The notes beneath the pieces were generated by a model that saw nothing but the letters and a program-made list of their open reading frames with translations, did not search any database and was not told the DNA's origin. A stretch of 49,049 nt of DNA from an uncultured Devosia sp. (GTDB taxonomy: Bacteria > Pseudomonadota > Alphaproteobacteria > Rhizobiales > Devosiaceae). Each line of letters begins with the position of its first letter. Position 1 is the first letter of the stretch. Below, piece by piece: positions 36,318 through 43,802 of the stretch. The position numbers and the translations under genes are program-made. The stretch covers positions 1-49,049 of the forward strand of contig NZ_CAMLHM010000027.1 in assembly GCF_946479885.1 (NCBI RefSeq), written 5' to 3'.

Positions 36318-37712
36318 TCAGGGGGTTTCGCCGGTCTTCAGACCGATGGCGAAGCTGTCGATATAGGCGTTGGGCGTACGGCCATCATAGGAGACGCCGT
36401 CGATGAAATCGGCCGTCGCAGGGCGATAGCCATCGCTGTCCCACGGCACGTCGGCTTCATCGATCAGGCCCTCGTCGACCAGCATGCGGGCCGCCTTGAG
36501 GTAGATGTCGGGGCGATAGACCGACTTGGCGACGTCCGCATACCAGTCGTCGGGTTTGTCTTCGGCGATCTGGCCCCAGCGGCGCATCTGCGTGAGGTAC
36601 CAGACGGCGTCCGAATAGTAGGGGTAGGTCGCGAAGTGCCGGTAGAACACGTTGAAGTCGGGCACTTCGCGCTTGTCGCCCTGCTCATATTCGAACGTCC
36701 CGGTCATCGAATTGGCGATGACGGCGGCATCGGCGCCCACATAGTCGGGACGGGCGAGCATATCGACGGCCTCGCCACGATTGGCGTTGTCGTTCTCGTC
36801 CAGCCACTTGGCGGCACGGATCAGCGCCTTGGTCACGGCAATGGCGGTATTGGGATTCTGATCGACGAAATCGGCAGTCATCCCGAACACCTTTTCGGGA
36901 TTGTTCTTCCAGATTTCGTAGTCGGTGATCACGGGAACACCGATCTTCTTGAACACCGCAGCCTGGTTCCATGGCTCGCCGACGGCGTAGCCATCGATCG
37001 TACCGGCTTCCAGGGTTGCCGGCATCTGGGGCGGCGGCGTCACGGACAGGTATACGTCGGCGCCGATCTGGCCCGATACATCCTCAGGCGAATAGAAGCC
37101 CGGGTTGATGCCACCGGCGGCAAGCCAGTAGCGCAGCTCGTAATTGTGGGTGGAGACCGGGAACACCATTCCCAGATTGAACGGGCGGCCCTCGGTCGCA
37201 AACGAATCGATCACCGGCTTCAGCGCCGAGGCGCTGATCGGATGCTGCGGCAGGCCATCGGCACCCATGGTCAGACTGGGCTTCATCAGGTCCCACACGG
37301 CATTGGACACCGTGATGGCGTTGCCGTTGAGGTCCATCGAGAATGGTGTGACGATATGGGCTTCCGTGCCATAGCCGATGGTGGCGGCCAGGGGTTGTCC
37401 GGCCAGCATGTGGGCGCCGTCCAGTTCGCCGGTAATCACGCCGTCGAGCAGCACCTTCCAGTTGGCCTGGGGCTCAAGCGTCACGAACAGGCCTTCGTCC
37501 TCGAAATATCCGAGCTCATAGGCGACCGCCAACGGCGCCATGTCCGTCAGCTTGATGAAGCCGAACTTCAGTTCGTCCTTCTCGACATCGAGCGTTTCAG
37601 CCCGGGCGCTCATTGGCGCCATCACACAGGCGGCCAGAAGGCCGGCGGCAAGGGCCGGAGCCAGCCTCCGGCGCGTTAGCGAGAGGCGTCCGTTGGTCGT
37701 AGTCTGCGTCAT
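36318..37712 (-). CDS. nrtA: nitrate ABC transporter substrate-binding protein, Tat-type signal
   Basis: A 464-residue NrtA/CmpA-family protein. The signal peptide has a twin-arginine pattern ([20 protein letters not shown]) and cleavage is likely after ARA near residue 37. The mature part has [20 protein letters not shown], the ligand-pocket block [20 protein letters not shown], and [10 protein letters not shown]. The start at 37712 has GGAG 7 nt upstream; four codons earlier is another ATG without one. The open frame continues upstream through the regulatory leader but that part is not coding. First structural gene of the operon after the NasT-responsive leader. Confidence 0.92.
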   Translation of the reverse strand: MTQTTTNGRLSLTRRRLAPALAAGLLAACVMAPMSARAETLDVEKDELKFGFIKLTDMAPLAVAYELGYFEDEGLFVTLEPQANWKVLLDGVITGELDGAHMLAGQPLAATIGYGTEAHIVTPFSMDLNGNAITVSNAVWDLMKPSLTMGADGLPQHPISASALKPVIDSFATEGRPFNLGMVFPVSTHNYELRYWLAAGGINPGFYSPEDVSGQIGADVYLSVTPPPQMPATLEAGTIDGYAVGEPWNQAAVFKKIGVPVITDYEIWKNNPEKVFGMTADFVDQNPNTAIAVTKALIRAAKWLDENDNANRGEAVDMLARPDYVGADAAVIANSMTGTFEYEQGDKREVPDFNVFYRHFATYPYYSDAVWYLTQMRRWGQIAEDKPDDWYADVAKSVYRPDIYLKAARMLVDEGLIDEADVPWDSDGYRPATADFIDGVSYDGRTPNAYIDSFAIGLKTGETP

Positions 37713-37737
37713 GTAGTTCTCCATCTGCACCGATAGG

Positions 37738-37809
37738 AAAAACAAAAAGCCGCCAACGGGCCGACGCAGCCGGTCTGACGACCGCTTGCGGGAACCTGTT
37801 GGCAGCTTT
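37738..37809 (-). terminator. leader terminator in front of nrtA, mutually exclusive with P2
   Basis: AAAGCTGCCAAC (37809-37798) pairs with GTTGGCGGCTTT (37757-37746) over 12 bp with one G-U pair, and TTTTTGTTTTT follows. The 40-nt centre holds its own hairpin, CGGTC-GTCA-GACCG. The left arm includes the loop and right stem of P2. Confidence 0.85.
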
Positions 37810-37871
37810 GCCTGGAGACGTCCCATCTTTGGAACGTCGACTTGAAGAGCGTCTTGGGAGGAGCTCCTTCG
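37738..37871 (-). promoter_or_regulatory. NasT-responsive antitermination leader (ANTAR target RNA)
   Basis: Read on the minus strand, hairpin P1 (37838-37817) pairs GACGTTCC with GGGACGTC around the hexaloop AAAGAT. A second short hairpin P2 (37812-37801) pairs GGC with GCC around AAAGCT. Both loops have A at position 1 and G at position 4, the mark of ANTAR-protein targets. P2 overlaps the left arm of the downstream terminator, so protein-bound P1-P2 would prevent terminator folding. nasT and nasS lie just upstream. The mechanism is known for NasT/NasR systems; folding here is by eye. Confidence 0.82.
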
Positions 37872-37880
37872 CCAAGAACA

Positions 37881-37898
37881 TTGCAGGAAGCATGCCAA
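37881..37898 (-). promoter_or_regulatory. sigma-54 promoter of the nrt-nasA operon
   Basis: TTGGCATGCTTCCTGCAA has GG and GC separated by exactly 10 nt, the -24/-12 pattern of RpoN promoters. Transcription would begin near 37871, just before the antitermination leader. Confidence 0.8.
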
Positions 37899-38005
37899 CT
37901 CGATGGCGGGGCGGATTATTGAGTTGGATCAGCGGTTTGTCGGAGCGTCGTCGCCAGAGGGCCTGGCGTTGCACCAGTGGTCAATGGCTCAAAAGCTCAC
38001 CAAAC

Positions 38006-38022
38006 TGCCTAATATTGACGCA
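38006..38022. promoter_or_regulatory. NtrC-type box upstream of the nrt promoter
   Basis: TGCCTAATATTGACGCA fits the TGC-N11-GCA core of NtrC sites. It is centred about 143 bp upstream of the predicted start of transcription, a normal distance for an enhancer of a sigma-54 promoter. Confidence 0.6.
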
Positions 38023-38056
38023 ATTTTTGGCGCTGCCCAACATTGCAGCGCGGGCG

Positions 38057-39271
38057 CTAGTTGCCGGCGCGTTGCGCAGCAATATAGGCATCCACCGCGG
38101 ACGGATCGAAGACGCCGCCGTCGAAGAACAGATCCGGCCCCGCCGCCAGCGTGCCGTTGAGCGCCTCGATATCGACAGCGGCCGCGCGGGTGCCGTCGGT
38201 CTTGTAGTCGGCGGCCGGTACGGCTGCGCCGAGTGGCGCGAGTGCCGCCCGACAGAGATCGGGCCGGAAGCAGGCGGCCGCCAATGCGGCATTGTCGGCG
38301 CTGGCGGCGACTTCGCCCCAGCGCACCATCTGCGAATAGTACCAGAGCGCGTGGCTCTTCCACGGAAAGTTGGCCGCGTAGGCGTGCGGGATAAAGTGGT
38401 CCGGCACGTGGCGGGTCATGCCCGCGCCGATATCGAGCATGCCCGTCAGGGCCCGCGCCACGATCTCGCTGCTGGTATCGAGATAGGGCGCGCCCGACAT
38501 GATGCGCGCGGCCTCGGCGTGGTTGGCCGGGTCGGCACACCAGACGCCCGCGCGGTAGATCGCACGGACCACGGCGGAAACCTGCTCCGGATGTTCGTCG
38601 GCCCAGGCAGTGCGCATGCCGATGACCTTGTCGGGGCTCGACTGCCAGATCGACGCCTTGACCGTGGCGATGTGGGCGCCCCTGGTGGCGACGCCGATGC
38701 TGTTCCAGGGTTCGCCGACGCAATAACCGTCGATACCGCCCCCGCCCAGCGCATCAGGCAGCAGCGGCGGGGGCAGCACAACGATCTCGACGTCGCGGTC
38801 CGGCCTGATGCCGCTGGCTGCCAGCCAGTAGCGCAGCTCGTAATTGTGCGAGGACGTCTGGTGCACCACGCCGAATCGCAGCTTGCGCGGCGAACTGGCA
38901 ACAACCCGGGCAAGGGCAGCGCCGACCGGGCCCGCGGCCAGGTCGCCCTGAGCGCCTTGGTCGGCCATGGCCTTCCAGAGCTCGGCGCTGACGGTGATGG
39001 CATTGTTGCCCAAGCCCAGGACGACGGGGGTGATCATCGGCGTGGCCAAGGGGGTCAGGCCCAGGCTCGCCGCCAGCGGCATCGGCGCCAGCATCTGGGC
39101 AATGTCGAAATGACCGATGGCGGCGCGGTCGCGGATATTGGCCCAGCTGGTTTCGCGCACCAGGCGGAGGTCGAGCCCCTCGTCCGCCGCGAATCCCTTC
39201 TCCTGCGCCAGCACCAACAGCACGCTGTCGAGCAGGGGCAGGAATCCGGCGGTCAGGTGGGTGAGGGACAT
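38057..39271 (-). CDS. nasS: nitrate-sensing NrtA-like regulator NasS
   Basis: A 404-residue protein homologous to NrtA but without a signal peptide (it begins MSLTHLTAGFLPLLDSVLLV), hence cytoplasmic. It shares the ligand-pocket block [20 protein letters not shown] and the YCVGEPWNSIG motif with NrtA. NasS proteins hold NasT inactive until nitrate or nitrite binds (established in Azotobacter, Paracoccus and rhizobia). AGGAAA is 7 nt before the ATG. It lies 9 bp after nasT and is followed by the nrt control region. Confidence 0.9.
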   Translation of the reverse strand: MSLTHLTAGFLPLLDSVLLVLAQEKGFAADEGLDLRLVRETSWANIRDRAAIGHFDIAQMLAPMPLAASLGLTPLATPMITPVVLGLGNNAITVSAELWKAMADQGAQGDLAAGPVGAALARVVASSPRKLRFGVVHQTSSHNYELRYWLAASGIRPDRDVEIVVLPPPLLPDALGGGGIDGYCVGEPWNSIGVATRGAHIATVKASIWQSSPDKVIGMRTAWADEHPEQVSAVVRAIYRAGVWCADPANHAEAARIMSGAPYLDTSSEIVARALTGMLDIGAGMTRHVPDHFIPHAYAANFPWKSHALWYYSQMVRWGEVAASADNAALAAACFRPDLCRAALAPLGAAVPAADYKTDGTRAAAVDIEALNGTLAAGPDLFFDGGVFDPSAVDAYIAAQRAGN

Positions 39272-39280
39272 GGCGGTTTC

Positions 39281-39871
39281 CTATGGGCCGAGAAGATCGG
39301 CTGCGGTCACAAGGCTCTGGGCGATGTCGACCATTCTCCGGTTCTGGTTCATGGCGGTGGAGCGGAGCAGGGCGTAGGCATCGGCCTCGCTGAGGTTGCG
39401 CGTGCGCATGAGGATGCCCTTGGCCTGCTCGATGATCTTGCGGTCTTCCAGCTCGCTGCGCGCCTGCTCAAGCTCGCGCGTCAGGCGGGAGAAGGCGTTG
39501 AAGCGCGAGATGGCCATGTCCAGGATCGGTTTGACGCGCTCCTTCTTGAGGCCGTCCACCACATAGGCGGAGACGCCGGCCTCGACGGCCTTCTCGATCA
39601 TCCCGCGGTCCGACCGATCCACGAACATGGCGATGGGCCGCTGGATGGCGCGCGACAGCGAGAAGAAGTGCTCGAGCGTATCGCGCTTGGGATTTTCGAG
39701 ATCGATGACGATGACATCCGGCTGGGTGGCCTGGATGGTCCGCGCCACCTCGTTGACGTCGTGGATCACAGCGACGCGGGAATGCCCGGCCTCGCGCAGC
39801 CCATCCTCGATGATGGACGCGCGGATGCGGTTCTCGTCAATGATCAGAACTGAGAGGTCGGGGCTGGGCAT
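39281..39871 (-). CDS. nasT: ANTAR-domain antitermination regulator NasT
   Basis: A 196-residue protein with an N-terminal receiver-like domain (VLIIDENRIRASIIEDGLRE, DVIVIDLENP with the phosphoacceptor-type Asp) and a C-terminal ANTAR domain (RKIIEQAKGILMRTRNLSEA followed by DAYALLRSTAMNQNRRMVDI). ANTAR domains bind tandem hexaloop hairpins in leader RNA; a matching leader lies in front of nrtA. It forms an operon with nasS, whose product controls it. Confidence 0.92.
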   Translation of the reverse strand: MPSPDLSVLIIDENRIRASIIEDGLREAGHSRVAVIHDVNEVARTIQATQPDVIVIDLENPKRDTLEHFFSLSRAIQRPIAMFVDRSDRGMIEKAVEAGVSAYVVDGLKKERVKPILDMAISRFNAFSRLTRELEQARSELEDRKIIEQAKGILMRTRNLSEADAYALLRSTAMNQNRRMVDIAQSLVTAADLLGP

Positions 39872-39917
39872 CGGCGGCAGTTATGCCGGTGCCCAGAAAA
39901 AGCACAAGGGTCCGCGA

Positions 39918-39934
39918 TGCACAATCCGTATGCA
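39918..39934. promoter_or_regulatory. NtrC-type box upstream of nasTS
   Basis: TGCACAATCCGTATGCA matches TGC-N11-GCA and is palindromic over its outer six bases (TGCA-x...x-TGCA). It lies 47 bp upstream of the nasT start, in the 82-bp gap to the epimerase-like gene. No sigma-54 promoter was found in that gap. Confidence 0.5.
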
Positions 39935-39953
39935 ATTTTGTCGCCGCTGGTCT

Positions 39954-40823
39954 CTAGCCCTTCTGCGCGAGCTCGTTCCGCCAGCTGTGCTGGGGCGAGT
40001 AGCCCAGCATCCGCTTGGCTTTTTCGATCGAGAGCAGCGTGCCATTGGCGGAGAGATTTCCCTTGGTGGGAACGTCAGGGAAGACTTCGGCCAGCAGCGA
40101 CATGTTGGACCGGCTCATGACCGTGTCGGCATTGGCGATGATGAAGGCTTCAAAGCCGGTGAAGTCGGCCTGGATCGAGCGGCGCACGGCCTGCGCGCCG
40201 TCGCGCGCGTCGATATAGCCCCACAGGTTCCACTTGCGGCTGCGCGGATCGGCATCGAAGCGGGGGAAGGCCGCGTAGTCCTCCGGATACATCACATTGG
40301 AGAATCGCAGACCGACGATGCGCAGTGTCGGGTCCCAGCGGCAGAACTGGGCCGCCATGGTTTCGTCGAGCAGCTTGCCCAGCGAATAGGCGCTTTCCGG
40401 ACGCGGGTAGTATTCCTCGTCGACCGGGGCATAGGGCGGCGGCGTTTCGAAGGGCAGGCCAAGCACCGTCTCGCTGGAGGCGAAGACGATGTTCTTGATG
40501 CCGGCGAGGCGGCTGGCCTCGAACACATTGTAGGTGGTGGGGACATTATTGGCGAAAGTCCGGGCATTGGCCGCCAGGCCCGGCGCGGGAATAGCCGCCA
40601 GGTGCACGACGGCGTCGAACGGTCCCTTGCGCTCATCGACCCCACCCAGGATGGCGCTGGCGACCTCGCCAAAATTGGTCAGGTCAATGCGCACGCTGGG
40701 GCAAATCGGTTCAGGCAGGGCCTGCTGGTCGATGTTGAGCACGTCGTAGCCATGCGCCACCAGATCACGCAACACAGCGCGCCCCAGCTTGCCGCTACCG
40801 CCCGTCACCAGAACCTTGGCCAT
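39954..40823 (-). CDS. NAD-dependent epimerase/dehydratase family protein
   Basis: A 289-residue extended short-chain dehydrogenase. The NAD motif is VTGGSGKLG near residue 6, HLAAIPAPG near 75, the active-site tyrosine and lysine are in YSLGK, and LRFSNVMYP follows. GAGGAGG 6 nt before the ATG at 40823 fixes the start; the longer frame upstream lacks family sequence. Similar proteins are sugar-nucleotide epimerases, uronate dehydrogenases and nucleoside-sugar reductases, and the sequence alone does not decide. It lies upstream of nasT on the same strand but is separated by 82 bp with an NtrC-like box. Confidence 0.82.
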   Translation of the reverse strand: MAKVLVTGGSGKLGRAVLRDLVAHGYDVLNIDQQALPEPICPSVRIDLTNFGEVASAILGGVDERKGPFDAVVHLAAIPAPGLAANARTFANNVPTTYNVFEASRLAGIKNIVFASSETVLGLPFETPPPYAPVDEEYYPRPESAYSLGKLLDETMAAQFCRWDPTLRIVGLRFSNVMYPEDYAAFPRFDADPRSRKWNLWGYIDARDGAQAVRRSIQADFTGFEAFIIANADTVMSRSNMSLLAEVFPDVPTKGNLSANGTLLSIEKAKRMLGYSPQHSWRNELAQKG

Positions 40824-40934
40824 GCGAACCTCCTCTATTTCCATGCGATTTTTCGTTGTGGCTACCGGCGAGCCTATGCCGGAACGGCGCCGCTGCCAAC
40901 GGCTCCGGCGCGATCCTGACAAGTAAACAAATGA

Positions 40935-40961
40935 TGAATGGCGCTCTCAGCGCCGGTTCAA
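40935..40961 (+). promoter_or_regulatory. shared 27-bp upstream motif, copy 1
   Basis: TGAA (40935) and TTCAA (ending 40961) are separated by 18 nt that contain CTCA in the middle; the inside includes the palindrome GGCGCT-CTC-AGCGCC. It ends 81 bp before the first small secreted protein gene. Confidence 0.6.
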
Positions 40962-41042
40962 ATGCACAAGCACATAACTGGTCTCAAGGTCGATCACAGG
41001 CATCGACATGGCTGCACAGGCGGCCCAACCAGGAGATTAGAA

Positions 41043-41462
41043 ATGTTGAAGACCACCGTTCTCACCCTTCTCGTCGGCATCGTCACTGCCACCACCATCG
41101 TGCCCAGCAACGCGCTGTTCATTGCCGCTCCTCCCCAGCGGAAGCCGACCCCCTCGGTCTCCGAGGAAGAATGCTCCTACCAGCTCAACTACATGCCCCG
41201 CGTGACCCGCGCGCATATCGAGTCCATCCATGGCCAGCCGGTCTACCTGATCCCGGTCTGCGAAACCGGCCTGGGCCGTGACGACTACGGCTGGCTGTTC
41301 ACCAACGGCAATGTTGGCACGCTCCGCCAGCCCATCGCGAACAACTCCACGCTGATGTCGGCGCTGCTCGCCCAGGGCTACGACCAGCAGGACGTCATCT
41401 CGCTGCGCTTCGGCGGCAACGACGACATCGTCCTCTATGTCCACCAGCGCGACCTGCGCTGA
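41043..41462 (+). CDS. small secreted protein, family A copy 1 (unknown function)
   Basis: A 139-residue protein with a signal peptide (residues 1-24, MLKTTVLTLLVGIVTATTIV then PSNA). The mature domain has two cysteines (in EEECSYQLNYMPRVTRAHIE and LIPVCETG) that could form a disulfide, and it ends VISLRFGGNDDIVLYVHQRD. AGGAG is 9 nt before the ATG. It is about 60% identical by eye to the next gene. I do not recognise a named family. The most likely location is the periplasm. Each of the two has its own copy of the shared upstream motif. Confidence 0.85.
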   Translation: MLKTTVLTLLVGIVTATTIVPSNALFIAAPPQRKPTPSVSEEECSYQLNYMPRVTRAHIESIHGQPVYLIPVCETGLGRDDYGWLFTNGNVGTLRQPIANNSTLMSALLAQGYDQQDVISLRFGGNDDIVLYVHQRDLR

Positions 41463-41519
41463 GCAACCCGCATAGCGCCCGCCAGGAACCGCACCCTGTT
41501 CGTCCAGGTAAACGAAAAA

Positions 41520-41546
41520 TGAATGCCTGCCTCAGGGGCGGTTCAA
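41520..41546 (+). promoter_or_regulatory. shared 27-bp upstream motif, copy 2
   Basis: TGAA-N18-TTCAA with CTCA at the same internal position as copy 1, preceded by the same GTAAAC-type sequence. It ends 82 bp before the second gene, almost the same distance as copy 1. Confidence 0.6.
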
Positions 41547-41628
41547 AGGCGAAGGCGCAAAACCCCCATCAAGGTCGATGACGAACATCGACATCGCCGC
41601 TCGGCGGCTCAACTCACTGGAGACAAAA

Positions 41629-42036
41629 ATGTTCAAGACCACCGTCCTCGCCGCCCTCGTCGGTATCCTCACTGCCACCGCCGTGATCCCCAGCAACGCA
41701 GCAGTTCTTCTGCCCAAGCCGCCCAAGGGCTCCTCGTCCGAGAACTGCGGCTACCAGCTGGACTACATGGCCCGCGTGACCCGCGCGAGCATCGAGGCCA
41801 TCCATGACCAGTCGGTCTACCTGGTCCCGGTCTGCGAGACCGGCAATGCCAACGACGACTACGGCTCGCTGTTCACGTCCGGCAACGTCAGCACGCTGCG
41901 TCTGCCGATCGCACGGAATTCCACTCTGATGGCCGCTCTTGAGGCCCAGGGCTACGACCATCAGGACGTGATCTCGCTCCGCGTCGGCGGCGGCAACAGC
42001 ATCATGCTCTACGTCCACCAGCGCAACATGCGCTGA
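41629..42036 (+). CDS. small secreted protein, family A copy 2 (unknown function)
   Basis: A 135-residue paralogue of the preceding gene product with the same signal peptide pattern (MFKTTVLAALVGILTATAVI), conserved cysteines (ENCGYQLDYMARVTRASIEA and LVPVCETG), the block GNVSTLRLPIARNSTLM and the same C-terminus VISLRVGGGNSIMLYVHQRN. GGAG is 6 nt before the ATG. The tandem pair, including the regulatory region, looks like a local duplication. Confidence 0.85.
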   Translation: MFKTTVLAALVGILTATAVIPSNAAVLLPKPPKGSSSENCGYQLDYMARVTRASIEAIHDQSVYLVPVCETGNANDDYGSLFTSGNVSTLRLPIARNSTLMAALEAQGYDHQDVISLRVGGGNSIMLYVHQRNMR

Positions 42037-42078
42037 GCCAGCAAGCAGCCAACCCCTGCCCGGCAAATGAACGGTTTC

Positions 42079-42105
42079 TGAACGACGATCTCACGATCAG
42101 TTCAA
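42079..42105 (+). promoter_or_regulatory. shared 27-bp upstream motif, copy 3
   Basis: TGAA-N18-TTCAA with CTCA in the same place, although the third gene is not a paralogue of the first two. It ends 50 bp before the ATG. Confidence 0.55.
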
Positions 42106-42155
42106 GCCGGATCGGGCAGGGTGATCTCAACAAACGAACTGTCCCGGAGGACACG

Positions 42156-42494
42156 ATGAACAAGCAACAGGAAAAAGTTCTGGTCGCCGCTCTCTGTGGC
42201 CTCGTGATCGCCGCAGCTGGTGCTTTCGCCGTGCAGCCCGCCATGGCCGCCGGCTACCAGGTCGACCAGCTCGCACAGGTGACCGGCGTCGCCCAGTGGG
42301 ACAAGCTCAACGTCCGCAAGTGGCCGGCCTCCTATTCGCAGAAGATCGGCGCTTTCAATCCCGGCAGCCATGTCTGGGTGGAACGCTGCATCGAAGCCCA
42401 GACTGGCGCCGATTGGTGCCTCGTCGGTGCGCAGGACACTTCGGGCTGGGTCAATTCCCGCTACCTGACTGTCGTTCAAGACTGGGATCTCTAG
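42156..42494 (+). CDS. small secreted SH3b-like protein
   Basis: A 112-residue protein with a signal peptide (about residues 1-31, ending QPAMA) and one bacterial SH3-like domain: WDKLNVRKWPASYSQKIGAF, then VWVERCIEAQTGADWCLVGA and SGWVNSRYLT, which is the usual SH3b order of LNVR, W-C and GWV-YL. Two cysteines may pair. Such domains often bind cell-wall peptides or act as sensors. The start has CGGAGGA 7 nt upstream. Its promoter shares a 27-bp motif with the two preceding genes. Confidence 0.82.
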   Translation: MNKQQEKVLVAALCGLVIAAAGAFAVQPAMAAGYQVDQLAQVTGVAQWDKLNVRKWPASYSQKIGAFNPGSHVWVERCIEAQTGADWCLVGAQDTSGWVNSRYLTVVQDWDL

Positions 42495-42546
42495 GTCCCG
42501 GTCGGGCGCCAGAGCGCACCTGACGGGAGCGCGAGAGCGCCCCTAT

Positions 42547-42711
42547 GAGAGCGCTAAGAAGCGCCTCAGATATCGGCGACGGCGGAGACCTGGCGGGTAT
42601 GTGGCTCAACCATCGCCGCAGATCGTAGCCACAGGCCTTTCGGGTCTCCACCCTCGCCGATATCTGAGGCGCTACCTGGCGCTCTCGCCCGAGGCGCTTC
42701 TTAGCGCTCTC
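42547..42711. repeat. 165-bp structured palindrome with competing arms
   Basis: The outer arms 42547-42567 and 42691-42711 are perfect 21-bp reverse complements. The inner arms 42561-42579 and 42654-42672 are perfect over 19 bp and share GCGCCTC with the left outer arm, so outer and inner stems compete. Further inside, GGAGACC/GGTCTCC (42584/42643) and TGTGGCT/AGCCACA (42600/42627) continue the inner stem. The element occupies most of the 309-bp gap between the SH3b gene and the asparaginase gene. No coding frame is visible in it. It could be a MITE-like element or a structured RNA. Confidence 0.85.
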
Positions 42712-42803
42712 GATCGAGTTTCGTGCCTGCCTCCTTCCCATGCTCTGTTGACTTTTCCGGTCCTGCGCTGTTCGTGAGAACGGCCTGGACCGGAGTTTTT
42801 TTG

Positions 42804-43802
42804 ATGGAAGCCAATCCTATTCTTGCCGAAGCCATTCGCGGCAATTGGGTCGAAAATCGCCACCGCGGCGCCTACGTGGTTGTCGATGCGGATGGCCAGA
42901 TCATCGCCTCCGGCGGCGACATCGAGCGCCCGATTTTTCCGCGCTCGGCGATCAAATCCATGCAGGCGCTGCCGATCTTCGCGCGCCAGGCCGAGGGCAA
43001 GTTTCGCCACACCGAGGAAGAGCTGGCACTGGCCTGCGCCAGCCACCATGGCGAGGATGCCCATGTCGCGACGGCCAATGGTCTGCTGACCCGCATCGGC
43101 CTCTCTGCGGCTGATCTCGAATGCGGTGCCCATGCGCCGACCAATGCGGCGGCGCGCGAGGCCCTGCGGGCGGCGGGGGCGGAGCCGAGCCCCTTGCACA
43201 ACAACTGTTCGGGCAAGCATTCGGGCATGCTGAGCGTGGCGCTGGCCATGGGCGTGCCGACGGCCGGCTATGTCGGGCGGGAGCACGAGGTGCAGAAGGT
43301 CGTTCGGGCGGCTGTCGAGGCGGTGATCGGCGAGAGCCTGACCGAGGGTAAATGCGGCACCGATGGCTGTTCTATCCCCACTTTCGCCGCGCCCCTGCGG
43401 GCCTTCGCCTATGGCTTCGCGCGGATGTCGACCGGCAAGGGCCTGCCTGCCGACCTGGCGGCCGCGGCGCAGCGCCTGTTCAATGCGGCCACCAGCCACC
43501 CGCATCTGGTCGCCGGCACCGGCCATCCCGATACGCTGCTGATGCAGGCCTTTGGGGGTCGGCTGATGCAGAAGGGCGGCGCTGAGGGCGTGCAATGCGG
43601 CGCTATTCGCGAAAAGGGCTGGGGCTACGCCCTCAAATGCGATGACGGCAACATGGCTGCCTCCCATGCCATGCTGGCCGGGGTGCTGCGAAAGTTCGCC
43701 GATCCAGATGCCGACCAGCTGGCGCTGATCGGAACGCTGGCGCACCAGCCCATCAAGAATGTGCGCGGCGCCGAAGTGGGTGAAATGCGGACGGTCGGCT
43801 AG
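42804..43802 (+). CDS. L-asparaginase, rhizobial type II (AnsA-like, PF06089)
   Basis: A 332-residue enzyme that hydrolyses asparagine to aspartate and ammonia. It is the Rhizobium etli type, unrelated to E. coli asparaginases: SxxK motif in RSAIKSMQALP (about residues 49-52), SHHGEDAHV, the zinc-site region HNNCSGKHSG and KCGTDGCSIP. The start has GGAG 8 nt before the ATG; longer frames upstream run through the palindrome. Its stop overlaps that of the converging beta-helix gene in CTAG. No signal peptide is present. Confidence 0.9.
   Translation: MEANPILAEAIRGNWVENRHRGAYVVVDADGQIIASGGDIERPIFPRSAIKSMQALPIFARQAEGKFRHTEEELALACASHHGEDAHVATANGLLTRIGLSAADLECGAHAPTNAAAREALRAAGAEPSPLHNNCSGKHSGMLSVALAMGVPTAGYVGREHEVQKVVRAAVEAVIGESLTEGKCGTDGCSIPTFAAPLRAFAYGFARMSTGKGLPADLAAAAQRLFNAATSHPHLVAGTGHPDTLLMQAFGGRLMQKGGAEGVQCGAIREKGWGYALKCDDGNMAASHAMLAGVLRKFADPDADQLALIGTLAHQPIKNVRGAEVGEMRTVG

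Noticed and set aside
37713..37898. N-terminal extension of NrtA through the leader
   Set aside because: This stretch holds the sigma-54 promoter, hairpins and terminator, and the signal peptide starts at 37712.
42547..42711. CRISPR array or rRNA fragment
   Set aside because: There is only one inverted pair, no regularly spaced direct repeats and no similarity to rRNA.
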